Notes under the pieces: model-generated
What the model was told of the DNA's origin: nothing
The model's input: only the letters and a program-made list of their open reading frames with translations
Database searches by the model: none
Part shown: positions 17,876 through 26,101 of the stretch, piece by piece
How positions within the stretch are numbered: position 1 is the stretch's first letter
Layout of the letters: every line of letters begins with the position of its first letter
Position numbers and translations under genes: made by a program
Source: Massilia aquatica
GTDB lineage: Bacteria > Pseudomonadota > Gammaproteobacteria > Burkholderiales > Burkholderiaceae_D
DNA length: 64,000 bases
Assembly: GCF_011682045.1 (NCBI RefSeq)
Contig: NZ_VVIW01000015.1
Coordinates: 32,988-96,987 of the forward strand
Reading direction: 5' to 3'

Positions 17876-19800
17876 AACCGGCGATCACCCTCGACGCCCT
17901 GTGGATCCAGGTCGCCGCGCTGACCGAAGACGGCCAGTTGCGGCGCCTGTCCGGCACCTTTGCGCGCTTCGTCGGCTCGCTCGGCACGGCCACGCCGGCG
18001 CTGATGGTCGCCTGCGTGCTGCTGTCGGAACTGGAGGGGCGCGGCCACAGCTGCCTGATGCTCGACCAGCTGGCGCTCGACCCGGCCACCCTGATGGCCT
18101 GGGACAAGGAGCAGTGGGATGCGCTGGCCAGGTCGGCCGGGGCACTGCCGAAGAACCGCAAGGGCTGGATCGACCAGTTGACGGCCTCCGACCAGGTGTG
18201 GCGCGTGGGCGACCTCGATTTCGACCAGCCTTTGGTGCTCGACGGCGAGCGCCTGTACCTGCGCCGCTACTGGCGCGACGAAACGCTGGTCGCGCACACC
18301 ATCCGCGCGCGCGCCGGGCAAGTGCGCGAGGTCGATGCGCCGGCGGTGCGCATCTGGCTCGATGTGCTGTTTGCGTCCGAGCGCCGTACCAAGGGGCCGG
18401 ACTGGCAAAAGCTGGCCTGCGCGATCGCGCTGCGCGGTTCGATCGCCATCATCACCGGCGGGCCGGGCACCGGCAAGACCTACACCGTGGCGCGCCTGCT
18501 GGCATTGCTGTTCGCGATGGCGCCGGACGCCGGACGCCAGCGCATCGCCCTGGCCGCGCCGACCGGCAAGGCGGCGGCGCGCCTCAAGCAATCGATCGAC
18601 AAGGCGCTCACCGAGCTGGCCGACAAGGTCGGCACCACCTTGCCGCTGCGCGACCTGACTGCCCGCATGGGCGCGGCGCGCACCCTGCATAGTTTGCTCG
18701 GTGCGCGTCCCGACACCCGCACCTTCGCGCACAACAAGGGTAATCCGCTCGATATCGATGTGCTCATTGTCGACGAAGCGTCGATGGTGCATCTGGAGAT
18801 GATGGCGTCGCTGCTGGACGCGCTGCCCGCCGGCGCGACCTTGATCCTGCTTGGCGACAAAGACCAGCTGGCGTCGGTGGAAGCGGGTGCGGTGCTGGGC
18901 GACTTGTGCCGCGACGCCCAGGCCGGCGGCTACTCGGCGGCCACCATGGCGTATGCGCTGGCGGCCAGCGGCGAGACCATTCCGGCCGACTATGGCGGCA
19001 CGGGCGGAGCGCTGGCGCAGCAGACCGTCATGCTGCGCAGCAGCCGCCGTTTCAGTGGCCCGATCGGGCAACTGGCGCTGGCGGTGAATGCGGGCGACGT
19101 GGCGCGCGCCGAGGAAGTGCTGCGCGCTGGCGACGGCACGGTGCGCTGGATCGAGCAGGGCCACCAGCAGCATGTGGTGCAGCTGGCCTTCGACGGCTAT
19201 GCGCCGTATCTGTCGCTGTTGAAAGAGGGCGATGGCGGCGCCGCGCACGAGACCTGGGTGCGCGCGGTGCTGCACCGTTTCGAGGCATTCCGCGTGCTGT
19301 GCGCGGTGCGCGAGGGTGAGTGGGGCGTGGGCGGCCTGAACGAGGCGATCGAACAGCGGCTCGACGGCGCGGGACTGATCCGGCGCCGCGGCGAGTGGTA
19401 TGTGGGGCGGCCGGTCATGATTACCCGGAACGACTACGGCACCGGCGTATTCAATGGCGATATCGGGCTGACCCTGGGCGACCCGGCGCGTCCGGGATCG
19501 CTGCGCGTGTACTTCCTGGAGGGCGACAAGGTGCGCAGCGTGCTGGCGACCAGGTTGCGGCATGTGGAAACGGCGTTCGCGATGACGGTGCACAAATCGC
19601 AGGGCTCGGAGTTTGCCCACACGGTGCTGGTGCTGCCGCGCGAGCGCGGGGCGATGATTGCGCGCGAGCTGATTTATACGGGGATTACGCGGGCCAGCGC
19701 GCAGTTCACGCTGGTGTCGCCGGGGACGGCGATTCTGGGTGAGTCGATTGCGCAGCGCACGCAGCGGGCCAGCGGACTCAGGGAGATGATTGCAGGGTGA
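17872..19800 (+). CDS. recD: Exodeoxyribonuclease V alpha subunit RecD
   Basis: RecD (642 aa) is the 5'-3' helicase of RecBCD. The Walker A motif GGPGTGKTYT lies at about residue 200 and is followed by AAPTGKAAARLKQ; DEASMVHL is the Walker B block. Near the C-terminus FAMTVHKSQGSEF and LIYTGITRA are motifs V and VI. It overlaps recB by ATGA, completing a recC-recB-recD operon. The order is the one common in betaproteobacteria, without the ptrA gene found between recC and recB in E. coli. Confidence 0.96.
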   Translation: MKPAITLDALWIQVAALTEDGQLRRLSGTFARFVGSLGTATPALMVACVLLSELEGRGHSCLMLDQLALDPATLMAWDKEQWDALARSAGALPKNRKGWIDQLTASDQVWRVGDLDFDQPLVLDGERLYLRRYWRDETLVAHTIRARAGQVREVDAPAVRIWLDVLFASERRTKGPDWQKLACAIALRGSIAIITGGPGTGKTYTVARLLALLFAMAPDAGRQRIALAAPTGKAAARLKQSIDKALTELADKVGTTLPLRDLTARMGAARTLHSLLGARPDTRTFAHNKGNPLDIDVLIVDEASMVHLEMMASLLDALPAGATLILLGDKDQLASVEAGAVLGDLCRDAQAGGYSAATMAYALAASGETIPADYGGTGGALAQQTVMLRSSRRFSGPIGQLALAVNAGDVARAEEVLRAGDGTVRWIEQGHQQHVVQLAFDGYAPYLSLLKEGDGGAAHETWVRAVLHRFEAFRVLCAVREGEWGVGGLNEAIEQRLDGAGLIRRRGEWYVGRPVMITRNDYGTGVFNGDIGLTLGDPARPGSLRVYFLEGDKVRSVLATRLRHVETAFAMTVHKSQGSEFAHTVLVLPRERGAMIARELIYTGITRASAQFTLVSPGTAILGESIAQRTQRASGLREMIAG

Positions 19801-19834
19801 TCGCTTGCGCGAGCACCCCGGAGCCGTGCCGTGT

Positions 19835-20863
19835 CTATCGAGCGCGGCGGTGAACGTGGATGACGGGCTTGTTCTGCTTTAACTTCGCGCGGCTGGTCAG
19901 GCGCGCCTTGACCACCGGGGTTTTGGCCGAGGCCACCAGTCGCGGCTGATGGCGTCCGTGACCGCGCAGGCTGGCCTTGATCACCGGCGCACGCGCCGCC
20001 GACGCCAGCACGATCACCGGCGCGTTGCTGCGCTGGCGCGTCCTGGCGCGCGCAATCACCGGCGCCGGCGCTTCATCGCCGGCGATAAAACGGCGAATAC
20101 TCAGCGCATCGACGATGCGCGCCGAACTGGCTTTGGCATTGAGCAGCACCAACGTCGCATTCTTGCCCGCCGATTTGATTTTCATGATCAGGCAGCGGCC
20201 CGCTTCTTCAGTATACCCGGTCTTCGACAGGCCGATTTCCCAGCCCTTGGCGCCGACCAGGCGGTTGGTGTTGCGGTACTCCACATCGCGCCCGCTGATA
20301 TTGATCGTGTCGCTCGACTCGGTCGTGATGCGCGCAATTTCCGGATACGCCGACGCCGCCCGGGCCATTTTGACCAAATCCAGCGCCGTCGACTTGTTGT
20401 TCGGCGACAGGCCGGTCGGCTCCTCGATGACCGTCTGCGTCATGCCCAGCGCAGCCACCTTGGCGCGCACGGCCGACTTGAAGGCGACCACGCCGCCCGG
20501 AAAGGTGCGGCCCAGGGCGGCGGCGGCACGGTTGTCGGAGCTCATCAGGGCCAGGGTGAGCACGTCCTGGCGGCTGATCACGCCACCGACCGGCACGCGC
20601 GAGCTGCTGTGCTTGACGATGTCGACATCGCGCTCGTCGATGGCGATCAGCTCGTTCATGTTCTGCTTTGCGTCGAGCACGACCATGGCGGTCATCAGCT
20701 TGGTCAGCGAGGCGATCGAGACGACCTGGTTTGAATTCTTTTCGAGGAGCACCTTGCCGGTGGCGTCCTCAATCACCAGTACCGATTGCGAGCCGAAAGG
20801 CACGGCCACGGCGGCCGCGGCCGACATCGACATCAGTAGGGTGACAAGCAATTTCTTGATCAT
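19835..20863 (-). CDS. pbpG: D-alanyl-D-alanine endopeptidase (PBP7-type, S11 family) with a basic C-terminal tail
   Basis: A 342-aa periplasmic penicillin-binding peptidase that cuts DD-crosslinks in peptidoglycan. A signal peptide covers about residues 1-22. The three S11 catalytic motifs are intact: SLTK (S52-K55), SDN (109-111) and KTG (214-216). After the catalytic domain (about residue 265) there is an unusual 75-residue Arg/Lys-rich tail with a recurring APVI-like phrase (PAPVIAR, NAPVIVL, RAPVIKA, KTPVVKA, KPVIHVH). The ATG at 20863 gives a clean signal peptide; a longer frame upstream adds 28 residues without one. Confidence 0.9.
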   Translation of the reverse strand: MIKKLLVTLLMSMSAAAAVAVPFGSQSVLVIEDATGKVLLEKNSNQVVSIASLTKLMTAMVVLDAKQNMNELIAIDERDVDIVKHSSSRVPVGGVISRQDVLTLALMSSDNRAAAALGRTFPGGVVAFKSAVRAKVAALGMTQTVIEEPTGLSPNNKSTALDLVKMARAASAYPEIARITTESSDTINISGRDVEYRNTNRLVGAKGWEIGLSKTGYTEEAGRCLIMKIKSAGKNATLVLLNAKASSARIVDALSIRRFIAGDEAPAPVIARARTRQRSNAPVIVLASAARAPVIKASLRGHGRHQPRLVASAKTPVVKARLTSRAKLKQNKPVIHVHRRAR

Positions 20864-21173
20864 GTGGTGGGTCTTTGCAGTAGGGCTTGGGTCAAGGGCG
20901 GCGCGAGGTGCGCGGCAGTTGCTGAATGGATTAATTCTATGCGGCAACTACTATAGGGGCACGATAGCATCAAAGGCGCGGACATGTCTAGCGTGCACGC
21001 GGCAAAACGAGCGCGAGCGCAATAAACACCTTAATAAAGTCGCGTAAGTGACTGAATTATTTCAAGAAAGCAAAGTTTCTCGTATGCTATTCGGGTGGTA
21101 AAAATGCTACCGGAAGGGGGAAGAGGGGTGTTGAAAACCGCTTCCGCGCCGATGGCGGAAGCGGTGGCCATGC
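20864..21173. other. Intergenic region (310 bp) between pbpG and the sulfate-binding protein gene
   Basis: No gene seen. The right end holds the terminator of the sulfate-binding protein gene (21137-21165). The AT-rich stretch at about 20930-21100 should contain the pbpG promoter. Confidence 0.5.
21137..21165 (-). terminator. Rho-independent terminator of the sulfate-binding protein gene
   Basis: On the minus strand ACCGCTTCCGC and GCGGAAGCGGT form an 11-bp GC-rich stem with a 7-base loop, followed by TTTT, starting 8 bases past the stop codon at 21174. Confidence 0.75.
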
Positions 21174-22190
21174 TTACTTGGCCTGGTAGATTTTGTCGAA
21201 CTCGCCACCGTCGTCGAAGTGGGTTTTCTGGGCTTTTTTCCAGCCGCCGAAGACGTCGTCCACGGTGAACAGCGAGATCGGCTTGTAGTTGGCGGCGAAC
21301 TTCCTGGCCACCGCTTCCGAGCGTGGACGCAGGAAGTGCCTGGCGCCGATGGTCTGGCCCGCATCGGAGTACAGGAAGTTCAGGTAGGCGGTGGCCTGCT
21401 TGCGCAAGCCGCGCTTGTCGACCACCTTGTCCACCACCGCCACCGGCGACTCGGCCAGGATCGACACGGGCGGATAGACCACCTCGAAGTTGTCGCCGAA
21501 TTCGGTGCGCACCATCTGCACTTCGCTCTCGAACGTCACCAGGGCGTCGCCAATGTCGCGCTGGGTAAAGGTGGTGGTGGCCGCGCGCCCGCCGCCGTCG
21601 AGTACCGGGACGTTCTTGAAGATGCGCGTGACCAGTTCGCGCGCCTGCGCTTCGGTGCCGCCCTTTTTGATGGTGGCGCCCCAGGCGGCCAGATAGGTAT
21701 AGCGGCCGTTGCCCGCCGTTTTCGGGTTCGGAATCACCACTTTGACGCCCGGCTTGGCCAGGTCGTCCCAGTTCTTGATCTGTTTCGGGTTGCCTTTACG
21801 CACCAAAAAAATCATCGTGGAATAAAACGGTGCCGCATTGTGGGGAAATTTCTTGGCCCAGTCGGGCGACACGGCGCCGCGGTCGGCCAGCATGTCGATG
21901 TCGTTGGCCTGGTTCATGGTCACGACCGACGCTTCTAGGCCGTCCGCGACCGAGCGCGCCTGCTTGCTCGAACCGCCGTGCGACATGTTGATGCTGACCG
22001 TTTCGCCGGTGGTCTTTTTATAGTCGGCAATGAAGGCCGGATTGATTTCCTTGTACAGCTCGCGGGCCACGTCGTAGGACACGTTGAGCAACTGGGCGTC
22101 GGCGGCGCTGGCGCCGAGCGGCAGGATGGCCAGGCCGGCCGCCAGCGCCAGCAGGGCGCGGCGGGTACGCAAATTGCATGTTGTTTTCAT
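21174..22190 (-). CDS. sbp: Sulfate/thiosulfate ABC transporter substrate-binding protein
   Basis: A 338-aa periplasmic binding protein of the Sbp/CysP family that delivers sulfate or thiosulfate to the CysTWA permease. A signal peptide (about residues 1-29, with RTRRALLALAAG) precedes the family opening LLNVSYDVARELYKEINPAF. The sulfate-binding loop region MSHGGSSKQ and the block GNGRYTYLAAWG are present. It stands alone: no cysT, cysW or cysA gene is adjacent, so it must serve a permease encoded elsewhere. Its own terminator (21137-21165) supports a single-gene transcript. Sbp and CysP cannot be told apart here. Confidence 0.92.
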   Translation of the reverse strand: MKTTCNLRTRRALLALAAGLAILPLGASAADAQLLNVSYDVARELYKEINPAFIADYKKTTGETVSINMSHGGSSKQARSVADGLEASVVTMNQANDIDMLADRGAVSPDWAKKFPHNAAPFYSTMIFLVRKGNPKQIKNWDDLAKPGVKVVIPNPKTAGNGRYTYLAAWGATIKKGGTEAQARELVTRIFKNVPVLDGGGRAATTTFTQRDIGDALVTFESEVQMVRTEFGDNFEVVYPPVSILAESPVAVVDKVVDKRGLRKQATAYLNFLYSDAGQTIGARHFLRPRSEAVARKFAANYKPISLFTVDDVFGGWKKAQKTHFDDGGEFDKIYQAK

Positions 22191-22471
22191 GGTGTTCTCT
22201 TGGGCTTTCTATTGTAGGAACCAAGACGCATGGTCTAAAATCCGCAGCCAAAACGGAAGGATTGTTTTGTCATATGCTTAGACAGCACGATGCGGGTAGT
22301 GTCGCATAAGCTTCCTTGATTTTCTTCGTTGGGTTCGGCCGCGGGTCGGGGTAGGCTGATTGGATTGGGCTGATTCGCAACAGGCCACTTCGTCGATTCT
22401 TGGTATAGTTGGTGAGTTGCGCTTGAGTATTGGCAACAATTATTTCTTCTTGTTATTGGTTATGACTGCAC

Positions 22472-22999
22472 ATGGGTATTGAGATTCGCATAGCTGGGCC
22501 GGATGACGCGTTCGCCGCGTGCGATGTGTTGCGCCGCTCGATTGCCGAGTGCTGCGTGGCGGATCATCGCAACGATCCCGAGCGGCTCAAGGCGTGGCTG
22601 GGCAACAAGACGCCGCAGAATGTGGCGAGCTGGTTCGTGTCGCCCGCCAACCACGTCCTCATCGCCGAGCGCGACGGGGTGGTGGTGGGCGTGGCCCTGC
22701 TGACCCAGGCCGGCAAATTGTCTCTGTGCTACGTGCTGCCCGAAGCGCTGTACTGCGGCGTCGGCAAGGCGCTGTTGCAAGGCGTGGAAGCCCAGGCCCG
22801 CGCCTGGGGCGTGAGCGTGTTGCGCCTGAATAGCACGGTCACCGCCAGCAAGTTTTACGAGCGCAATGGCTACATCCTCGCGGGCAAGGAAATGAGCTGT
22901 TACGGGCTGGAATGCGACTTCTTCTGGAAGAAGCTGAACGTGACCGACGCCTGCAACCCGGCCCCGAGCAAGCGTTTTTGTCAATGTAGCGGTCAATAA
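22472..22999 (+). CDS. GNAT family N-acetyltransferase
   Basis: A 175-aa GNAT-fold protein transferring an acetyl group from acetyl-CoA to an unknown amine. The central strand LSLCYVLPEALYCGVGKALLQGVEAQAR holds the acetyl-CoA pyrophosphate-binding loop (CGVGKAL), and the C-terminal block ASKFYERNGYILAGKE is typical of the family. The last 25 residues are Cys-containing and outside the domain. No strong ribosome-binding site is seen before the ATG. It is divergent from the sulfate-binding gene across 281 bases. Confidence 0.85.
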   Translation: MGIEIRIAGPDDAFAACDVLRRSIAECCVADHRNDPERLKAWLGNKTPQNVASWFVSPANHVLIAERDGVVVGVALLTQAGKLSLCYVLPEALYCGVGKALLQGVEAQARAWGVSVLRLNSTVTASKFYERNGYILAGKEMSCYGLECDFFWKKLNVTDACNPAPSKRFCQCSGQ

Positions 23000-23067
23000 G
23001 GCGCGTGCGCCCTGTGCGCAAGGCAAGCTTGCGCTATAGTGTGCGCCTTGTTTACTGAGTATTCGAC

Positions 23068-23811
23068 ATGGCCACGCGCAGAGATTTTTTACATCAAGGT
23101 TTATGCCTGTCCACCATGGGCATGATTTCCGTTCCACTGATTGGCTGCGGCAGCGCAAGCGCTGCGCCGTCGGCGGCGGACAAACCCAAACGCCCGGTCC
23201 AGGCCAGCAAAGCGGGCAAGAGCGCCCCGCTGGCCCCGGCGTCCCGTGCGGCGGTGCCGGGCGCGGCGTCCGCGTCGACCGAACTGGCGCCGCCTCCCGA
23301 CATTTTCGATGCGCAAGCACTCGATCTCGATTTCTGGCTCAAGCCGCGCGTGCTGACGATGATTCGTCCGCAAAGCGGCGAAAAAACCAAGGTGCTGTAC
23401 TGGAAGGATGGCCATGTCATCGATGCCGCCTATCAGGAGTTGTGCCACTTGATGCGTGACGTCAATGGCAAGGAAACCGCGCCGATCGATCCCAAGCTGT
23501 TCGAAACCTTGTGGGGCACCCAGGCTTTCCTGGAACGCTACGGGATCGAGCAGCCGCTGGAGATTTTGTCTGGCTACCGCACCTCCAGGTCGAACGACAA
23601 GCTGCGCGAAGCGGGTGTACCGGCGGCGCGCCAGTCGCTGCATATCGAAGGCAAAGCGGCCGATATCCGCATCGCCAACCTCAACAGCGAAGTGCTCGGC
23701 GGGCTGGTGCGCAGCTTCCGCCAGGGCGGCGTGGGCTACTACTACCGTTCCGGACCGCGCGGCGGCTGGATTCATGCCGATACCGGGCTGAAACGGACCT
23801 GGAAAGGTTAA
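23068..23811 (+). CDS. M15-like (YcbK/DUF882) peptidase with Tat motif and lipobox
   Basis: A 247-aa envelope protein. The N-terminus has RRDFL, a Tat-type twin arginine, a hydrophobic segment and then a lipobox-like LIGC (Cys at residue 27), so it may be a Tat-exported lipoprotein. A low-complexity Ala/Pro/Lys linker (about residues 30-75) follows. The C-terminal domain resembles DUF882/peptidase M15: LSGYRTSRSN, SLHIEGKAADIRI and GGWIHADTG supply the zinc-ligand His and Asp residues. A role in trimming peptidoglycan peptides is expected from the family. It lies just upstream of the first secreted-protein paralog, but they need not form an operon. Confidence 0.88.
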   Translation: MATRRDFLHQGLCLSTMGMISVPLIGCGSASAAPSAADKPKRPVQASKAGKSAPLAPASRAAVPGAASASTELAPPPDIFDAQALDLDFWLKPRVLTMIRPQSGEKTKVLYWKDGHVIDAAYQELCHLMRDVNGKETAPIDPKLFETLWGTQAFLERYGIEQPLEILSGYRTSRSNDKLREAGVPAARQSLHIEGKAADIRIANLNSEVLGGLVRSFRQGGVGYYYRSGPRGGWIHADTGLKRTWKG

Positions 23812-23834
23812 TTGCCGCGCCGCTTTCCATTCGG

Positions 23835-23866
23835 CTGTATTTATGTCACTATGGATTTTTAATTGC
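23835..23866 (+). promoter_or_regulatory. 32-base element shared with the second paralog (copy A)
   Basis: This stretch, starting CTGTATTTATG and ending ATTGC, matches 25100-25131 at 27 of 32 positions and lies 12 bases before the start of the first small secreted protein, against 13 bases in the other copy. Conservation outside the coding region suggests a shared promoter or leader element duplicated with the gene. Confidence 0.5.
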
Positions 23867-23878
23867 CGAGTGACAATC

Positions 23879-24361
23879 ATGCGTCTGTTTTTCGCCATCG
23901 TTGCGTTGAGTGCAGCATCCGGCTTGGCTACCCTGGCCTGGTCGGCTGACAAGGCTCGGCAGGCCACGCCTGCGGCTGGCCAGTCCGCCCCCGACCCGGA
24001 AGTGACAAAGCGCGCCGGGGAAGGGGAGCGCGATGCGCGCATGGCGATTGCCCAAGGCAAGGACCGGTTGCAACTGAGTGCGGGTGGCGGGCCACCGCCG
24101 CGTCCGGAAGAAGTGGAGCCCATGCGGCTGCACGCCGAGATTCCGGTGCAGGTCATGAAAAAGCATGGCATCGAGGCGGTCGTCAGCTCCACCGGCTGCG
24201 ATATGCAGGCGGCGAGCCGGCAGGCGGCCTATGCTACGGCTTACAACGCTGTCATGGACGCGCATTTGCGCAAAAAGCGCGGCCCCGACTACCGCAAGGA
24301 CATCGACGCCGAGATCGCGGCGCAGTTGAGCACGGCACTTGCCGCGTTGGACAAGCGCTAA
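23879..24361 (+). CDS. Small secreted protein of unknown function, paralog A
   Basis: A 160-aa protein with a signal peptide (about residues 1-22) that I do not recognise. It shares a clear pattern with the protein at 25145: GERDARMAIAQGKDRL, a Gly/Pro-rich turn (GGGPPPRPEE), VMKKHGIE, a single conserved Cys in the TGCD region, and the strongly matching YNAVMDAHLRKKRGPDYRKDI near the end. The ATG at 23879 gives the signal peptide; a longer frame starting at 23843 does not. The two paralogs lie 0.8 kb apart with an inhibitor-like gene and a gene remnant between them. Function unknown; periplasmic location inferred. Confidence 0.75.
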   Translation: MRLFFAIVALSAASGLATLAWSADKARQATPAAGQSAPDPEVTKRAGEGERDARMAIAQGKDRLQLSAGGGPPPRPEEVEPMRLHAEIPVQVMKKHGIEAVVSSTGCDMQAASRQAAYATAYNAVMDAHLRKKRGPDYRKDIDAEIAAQLSTALAALDKR

Positions 24362-24369
24362 GTGTCACA

Positions 24370-24407
24370 CCCGGCCGGCGCCATGCGTAGCGCGGGCGCC
24401 GGCCGGG
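24370..24407. terminator. Bidirectional hairpin terminator candidate
   Basis: CCCGGCCGGCGC and GCGCCGGCCGGG form a 12-bp GC stem around a 14-base loop, 8 bases after the stop of paralog A and just beyond the 3' end of the convergent remnant. No T tract follows in either direction. Confidence 0.5.
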
Positions 24408-24413
24408 CAAGCG

Positions 24414-24673
24414 TTACTTCGTGCCGTTCAGCATGATGGTTTTGGTTTCGCCAGCAGCAACATCTTCCTTCGAGGTCAACAAGCCGCCCTGAACGCCGTG
24501 AAATGGCACGGTCCAGGTCAATTCGCTACGCATGTACTATGAGCCCGCAGGCAACTTGGTGAATGTGAAGTGGCCGTCCGCATCCGCAGTGGCGCTGCGG
24601 CGCGCTTTGGTAAAACCTTCGGAGGGCGGCAGGCAAGCGCGGTGCATCCATACGCACGGTTGAGCACAGGATG
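24414..24673 (-). pseudogene. Remnant of a carboxypeptidase-regulatory-like surface protein gene
   Basis: The minus strand encodes a recognisable protein tail: SATADADGHFTFTKLPAGS, then a TAG stop, then YMRSELTWTVPFHGVQGG, LLTSKEDVAAGETKTIMLNGTK and a TAA. The pattern 'TDADGxFxFxxLPxGxYY' followed by a tryptophan strand and QGG is typical of proteins with a carboxypeptidase-regulatory-like (CarboxypepD_reg) fold. Changing the TAG to TAC would restore the expected GSYYxR. Upstream of about 24673 I find no further matching frame, so the N-terminal part is missing. I read this as a truncated, stop-interrupted gene. Confidence 0.7.
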
Positions 24674-24790
24674 CGGCCGACTGCGCAGATCGTTGATGTG
24701 CTCGCTATGCCGGAGTCGCCACGCCGCTATGATCGTTAAACAGCCTTGCTGGCTGCCGCAGTCCAACCATATCAATGAATGGAGAACGAC

Positions 24791-25000
24791 ATGGATCATC
24801 ACACCTGGCCTTGGAAACTTCCGGAAAGCGTGCCGCTTTCGCTGCGCGATTTGATCGGCCGGCCTGTCCGCACGGTGCGGCCTGATGACGTGATTACGCT
24901 GGAATATATGGTTGGCCGGATTACCTTCTTCCTTGATGACGCCGGCCTGGTGACCGAGATCGGCTTCGAGCCGGAAGGGCCGGCCACGCGCATGGCTTAA
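24791..25000 (+). CDS. Small protein resembling peptidase inhibitor family I78
   Basis: A 69-aa protein with GGAG 6 bases before the ATG at 24791, which I prefer to an in-frame ATG four codons upstream that overlaps that site. The sequence LIGRPVRTVRPDDVITLEYMVGRI followed by FFLDDAGLVTEIGFEP follows the I78 inhibitor pattern (LIGxP...RxxRPxDxxTxDYxxxRxxxxLDxxGxIxxIxC), with the terminal Cys of the family replaced by Phe. It has no signal peptide, unlike many I78 proteins. An intracellular protease-inhibitor role is inferred from the pattern only. Confidence 0.7.
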   Translation: MDHHTWPWKLPESVPLSLRDLIGRPVRTVRPDDVITLEYMVGRITFFLDDAGLVTEIGFEPEGPATRMA

Positions 25001-25099
25001 GACGTTTGCTTTCAGCACAGGCCGCCTCCAGTGGCCTGTTTGCCAGAGTGAGGACGCCAGCCCAGGCGCCAACATGCGCGCATGACAATTCCCAAACGC

Positions 25100-25131
25100 C
25101 TGTATTTATGCCAAGATGCATTTTTACTTGC
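25100..25131 (+). promoter_or_regulatory. 32-base element shared with the first paralog (copy B)
   Basis: Matches 23835-23866 at 27 of 32 bases and lies 13 bases before the start of the second small secreted protein. In this copy the element is also in frame with a possible longer start at 25082, but the encoded LYLCQDAFLLA is followed by the conserved signal peptide start, so I treat it as upstream DNA. Confidence 0.5.
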
Positions 25132-25144
25132 TGATAGATTAAAT

Positions 25145-25609
25145 ATGCGCTCATTTTTCGCTCTCCTCGCGCTCAGCGCCGCGGCGTGGACCGCCACCCC
25201 GGCCTGCGCTGCCGACCGCGCCACATCGCCCGCCGAACAAGCGCTTGAGGAAATTGGACGCTTCTCGACCAAGCGCGGCGAGCGCGATGCCCGCATCGCG
25301 ATTGCCCAAGGGGCGGAACGCCTGTACCAGTATAACGGCGGGGGCGCGCCGCGACCGCAGGAAGAACTGGAGAAAGAGCGGTTTGAACTGACGGTGAGAC
25401 AGCGGGTCATGAAAGCCCGTGGCATCGCGTACGAGCCGAGCGGCGCCGGCTGCGACCCGAGGGATGCCGCTTCCGCGTATAACTACACGATGGCCTTCAA
25501 TGCGGTGATGGACGCGCATTTGCAGCAAAAATTGGGGCCAGATTACCGCAGGCGGATTGCCGCTCAGATCCAGGCCGAACTGGCGGTCGCGCGGATGCCT
25601 GGCCGCTGA
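25145..25609 (+). CDS. Small secreted protein of unknown function, paralog B
   Basis: A 154-aa protein with a signal peptide (MRSFFALLALSAAAWTATPACA, about residues 1-22), paralogous to the protein at 23879. Shared blocks are GERDARIAIAQGAERL, GGGAPRPQEELE, VMKARGI, the Cys in GAGCD, and FNAVMDAHLQQKLGPDYRRRI. Divergence is highest in the first 60 mature residues. It carries the same upstream element as paralog A, so the duplication included regulatory DNA. No enzymatic motif is visible; a single mature Cys could form an intermolecular disulfide. Confidence 0.75.
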   Translation: MRSFFALLALSAAAWTATPACAADRATSPAEQALEEIGRFSTKRGERDARIAIAQGAERLYQYNGGGAPRPQEELEKERFELTVRQRVMKARGIAYEPSGAGCDPRDAASAYNYTMAFNAVMDAHLQQKLGPDYRRRIAAQIQAELAVARMPGR

Positions 25610-25653
25610 GTTAGCCCTGGCCGAGCCCTTGCAAATGGCTTCAACCGCAAGCG

Positions 25654-25687
25654 CCACCCGGCCTGACGCGCCAGCCAGGACGGGTGG
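25654..25687. terminator. Hairpin between convergent genes
   Basis: CCACCCG pairs with CGGGTGG, extended past one mismatch by CCTG with CAGG, around a 10-base loop. It lies between the stop of paralog B (25609) and that of the convergent gene ending at 25724. No T tract. Confidence 0.4.
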
Positions 25688-25723
25688 TGTCTCGACATCA
25701 GGACCATTTCTTTCAGGAAATGC

Positions 25724-26032
25724 TCAGGCGATGCTGTCCAGAATTCCTTTCATCACAAGTACGTCGGATGCGATCGCTTTGTCCGGCTTGCCTTTCTTCA
25801 TGGAAGCGACCTTTACCGACAGGATCTCTTGCATCCTTTCCCTGGCCGGCGCATACACCCTGCCCAATAATCCCCACGCCTGGAAGCCGCACGCCCGCCG
25901 GAACACTTCCGAGATGGGTTCGTCCGGCACCGGGTTGTCGTGCAGCCAGACGAATGCTTCCAGTGCGTCAGGGTAGTTGCCTTGCACGACTAACTGACAT
26001 GCCCTGATATACGTTTCCTTCAGCTGCTCCAT
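25724..26032 (-). CDS. Small helical (TPR-like) protein of unknown function
   Basis: A 102-aa soluble protein. The N-terminal part, ETYIRACQLVVQGNYPDALEAFVWLHDN, has the spacing of one tetratricopeptide-like helical hairpin, and the next block, RRACGFQAWGLLGRVYAPARERMQEIL, a second. Such proteins usually act as small adaptors. It has no signal peptide and no known partner next to it. Confidence 0.65.
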   Translation of the reverse strand: MEQLKETYIRACQLVVQGNYPDALEAFVWLHDNPVPDEPISEVFRRACGFQAWGLLGRVYAPARERMQEILSVKVASMKKGKPDKAIASDVLVMKGILDSIA

Positions 26033-26101
26033 ATGCCATCTCCACGTTAGGGAAATGGATTGGACCGGGCAAGGGAACCGGGAGTTCGCGAGCGGCTTCT
26101 T

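Noticed and set aside
10836..19800. recC-recB-recD as a possible mobile or defence island
   Set aside because: The three subunits are complete, of normal length and in the usual betaproteobacterial order; there are no mobility genes or composition changes around them.
23843..23878. Longer start for paralog A at 23843
   Set aside because: It would place 12 residues before a clean signal peptide, and the frame crosses the conserved upstream element in a different phase from copy B.
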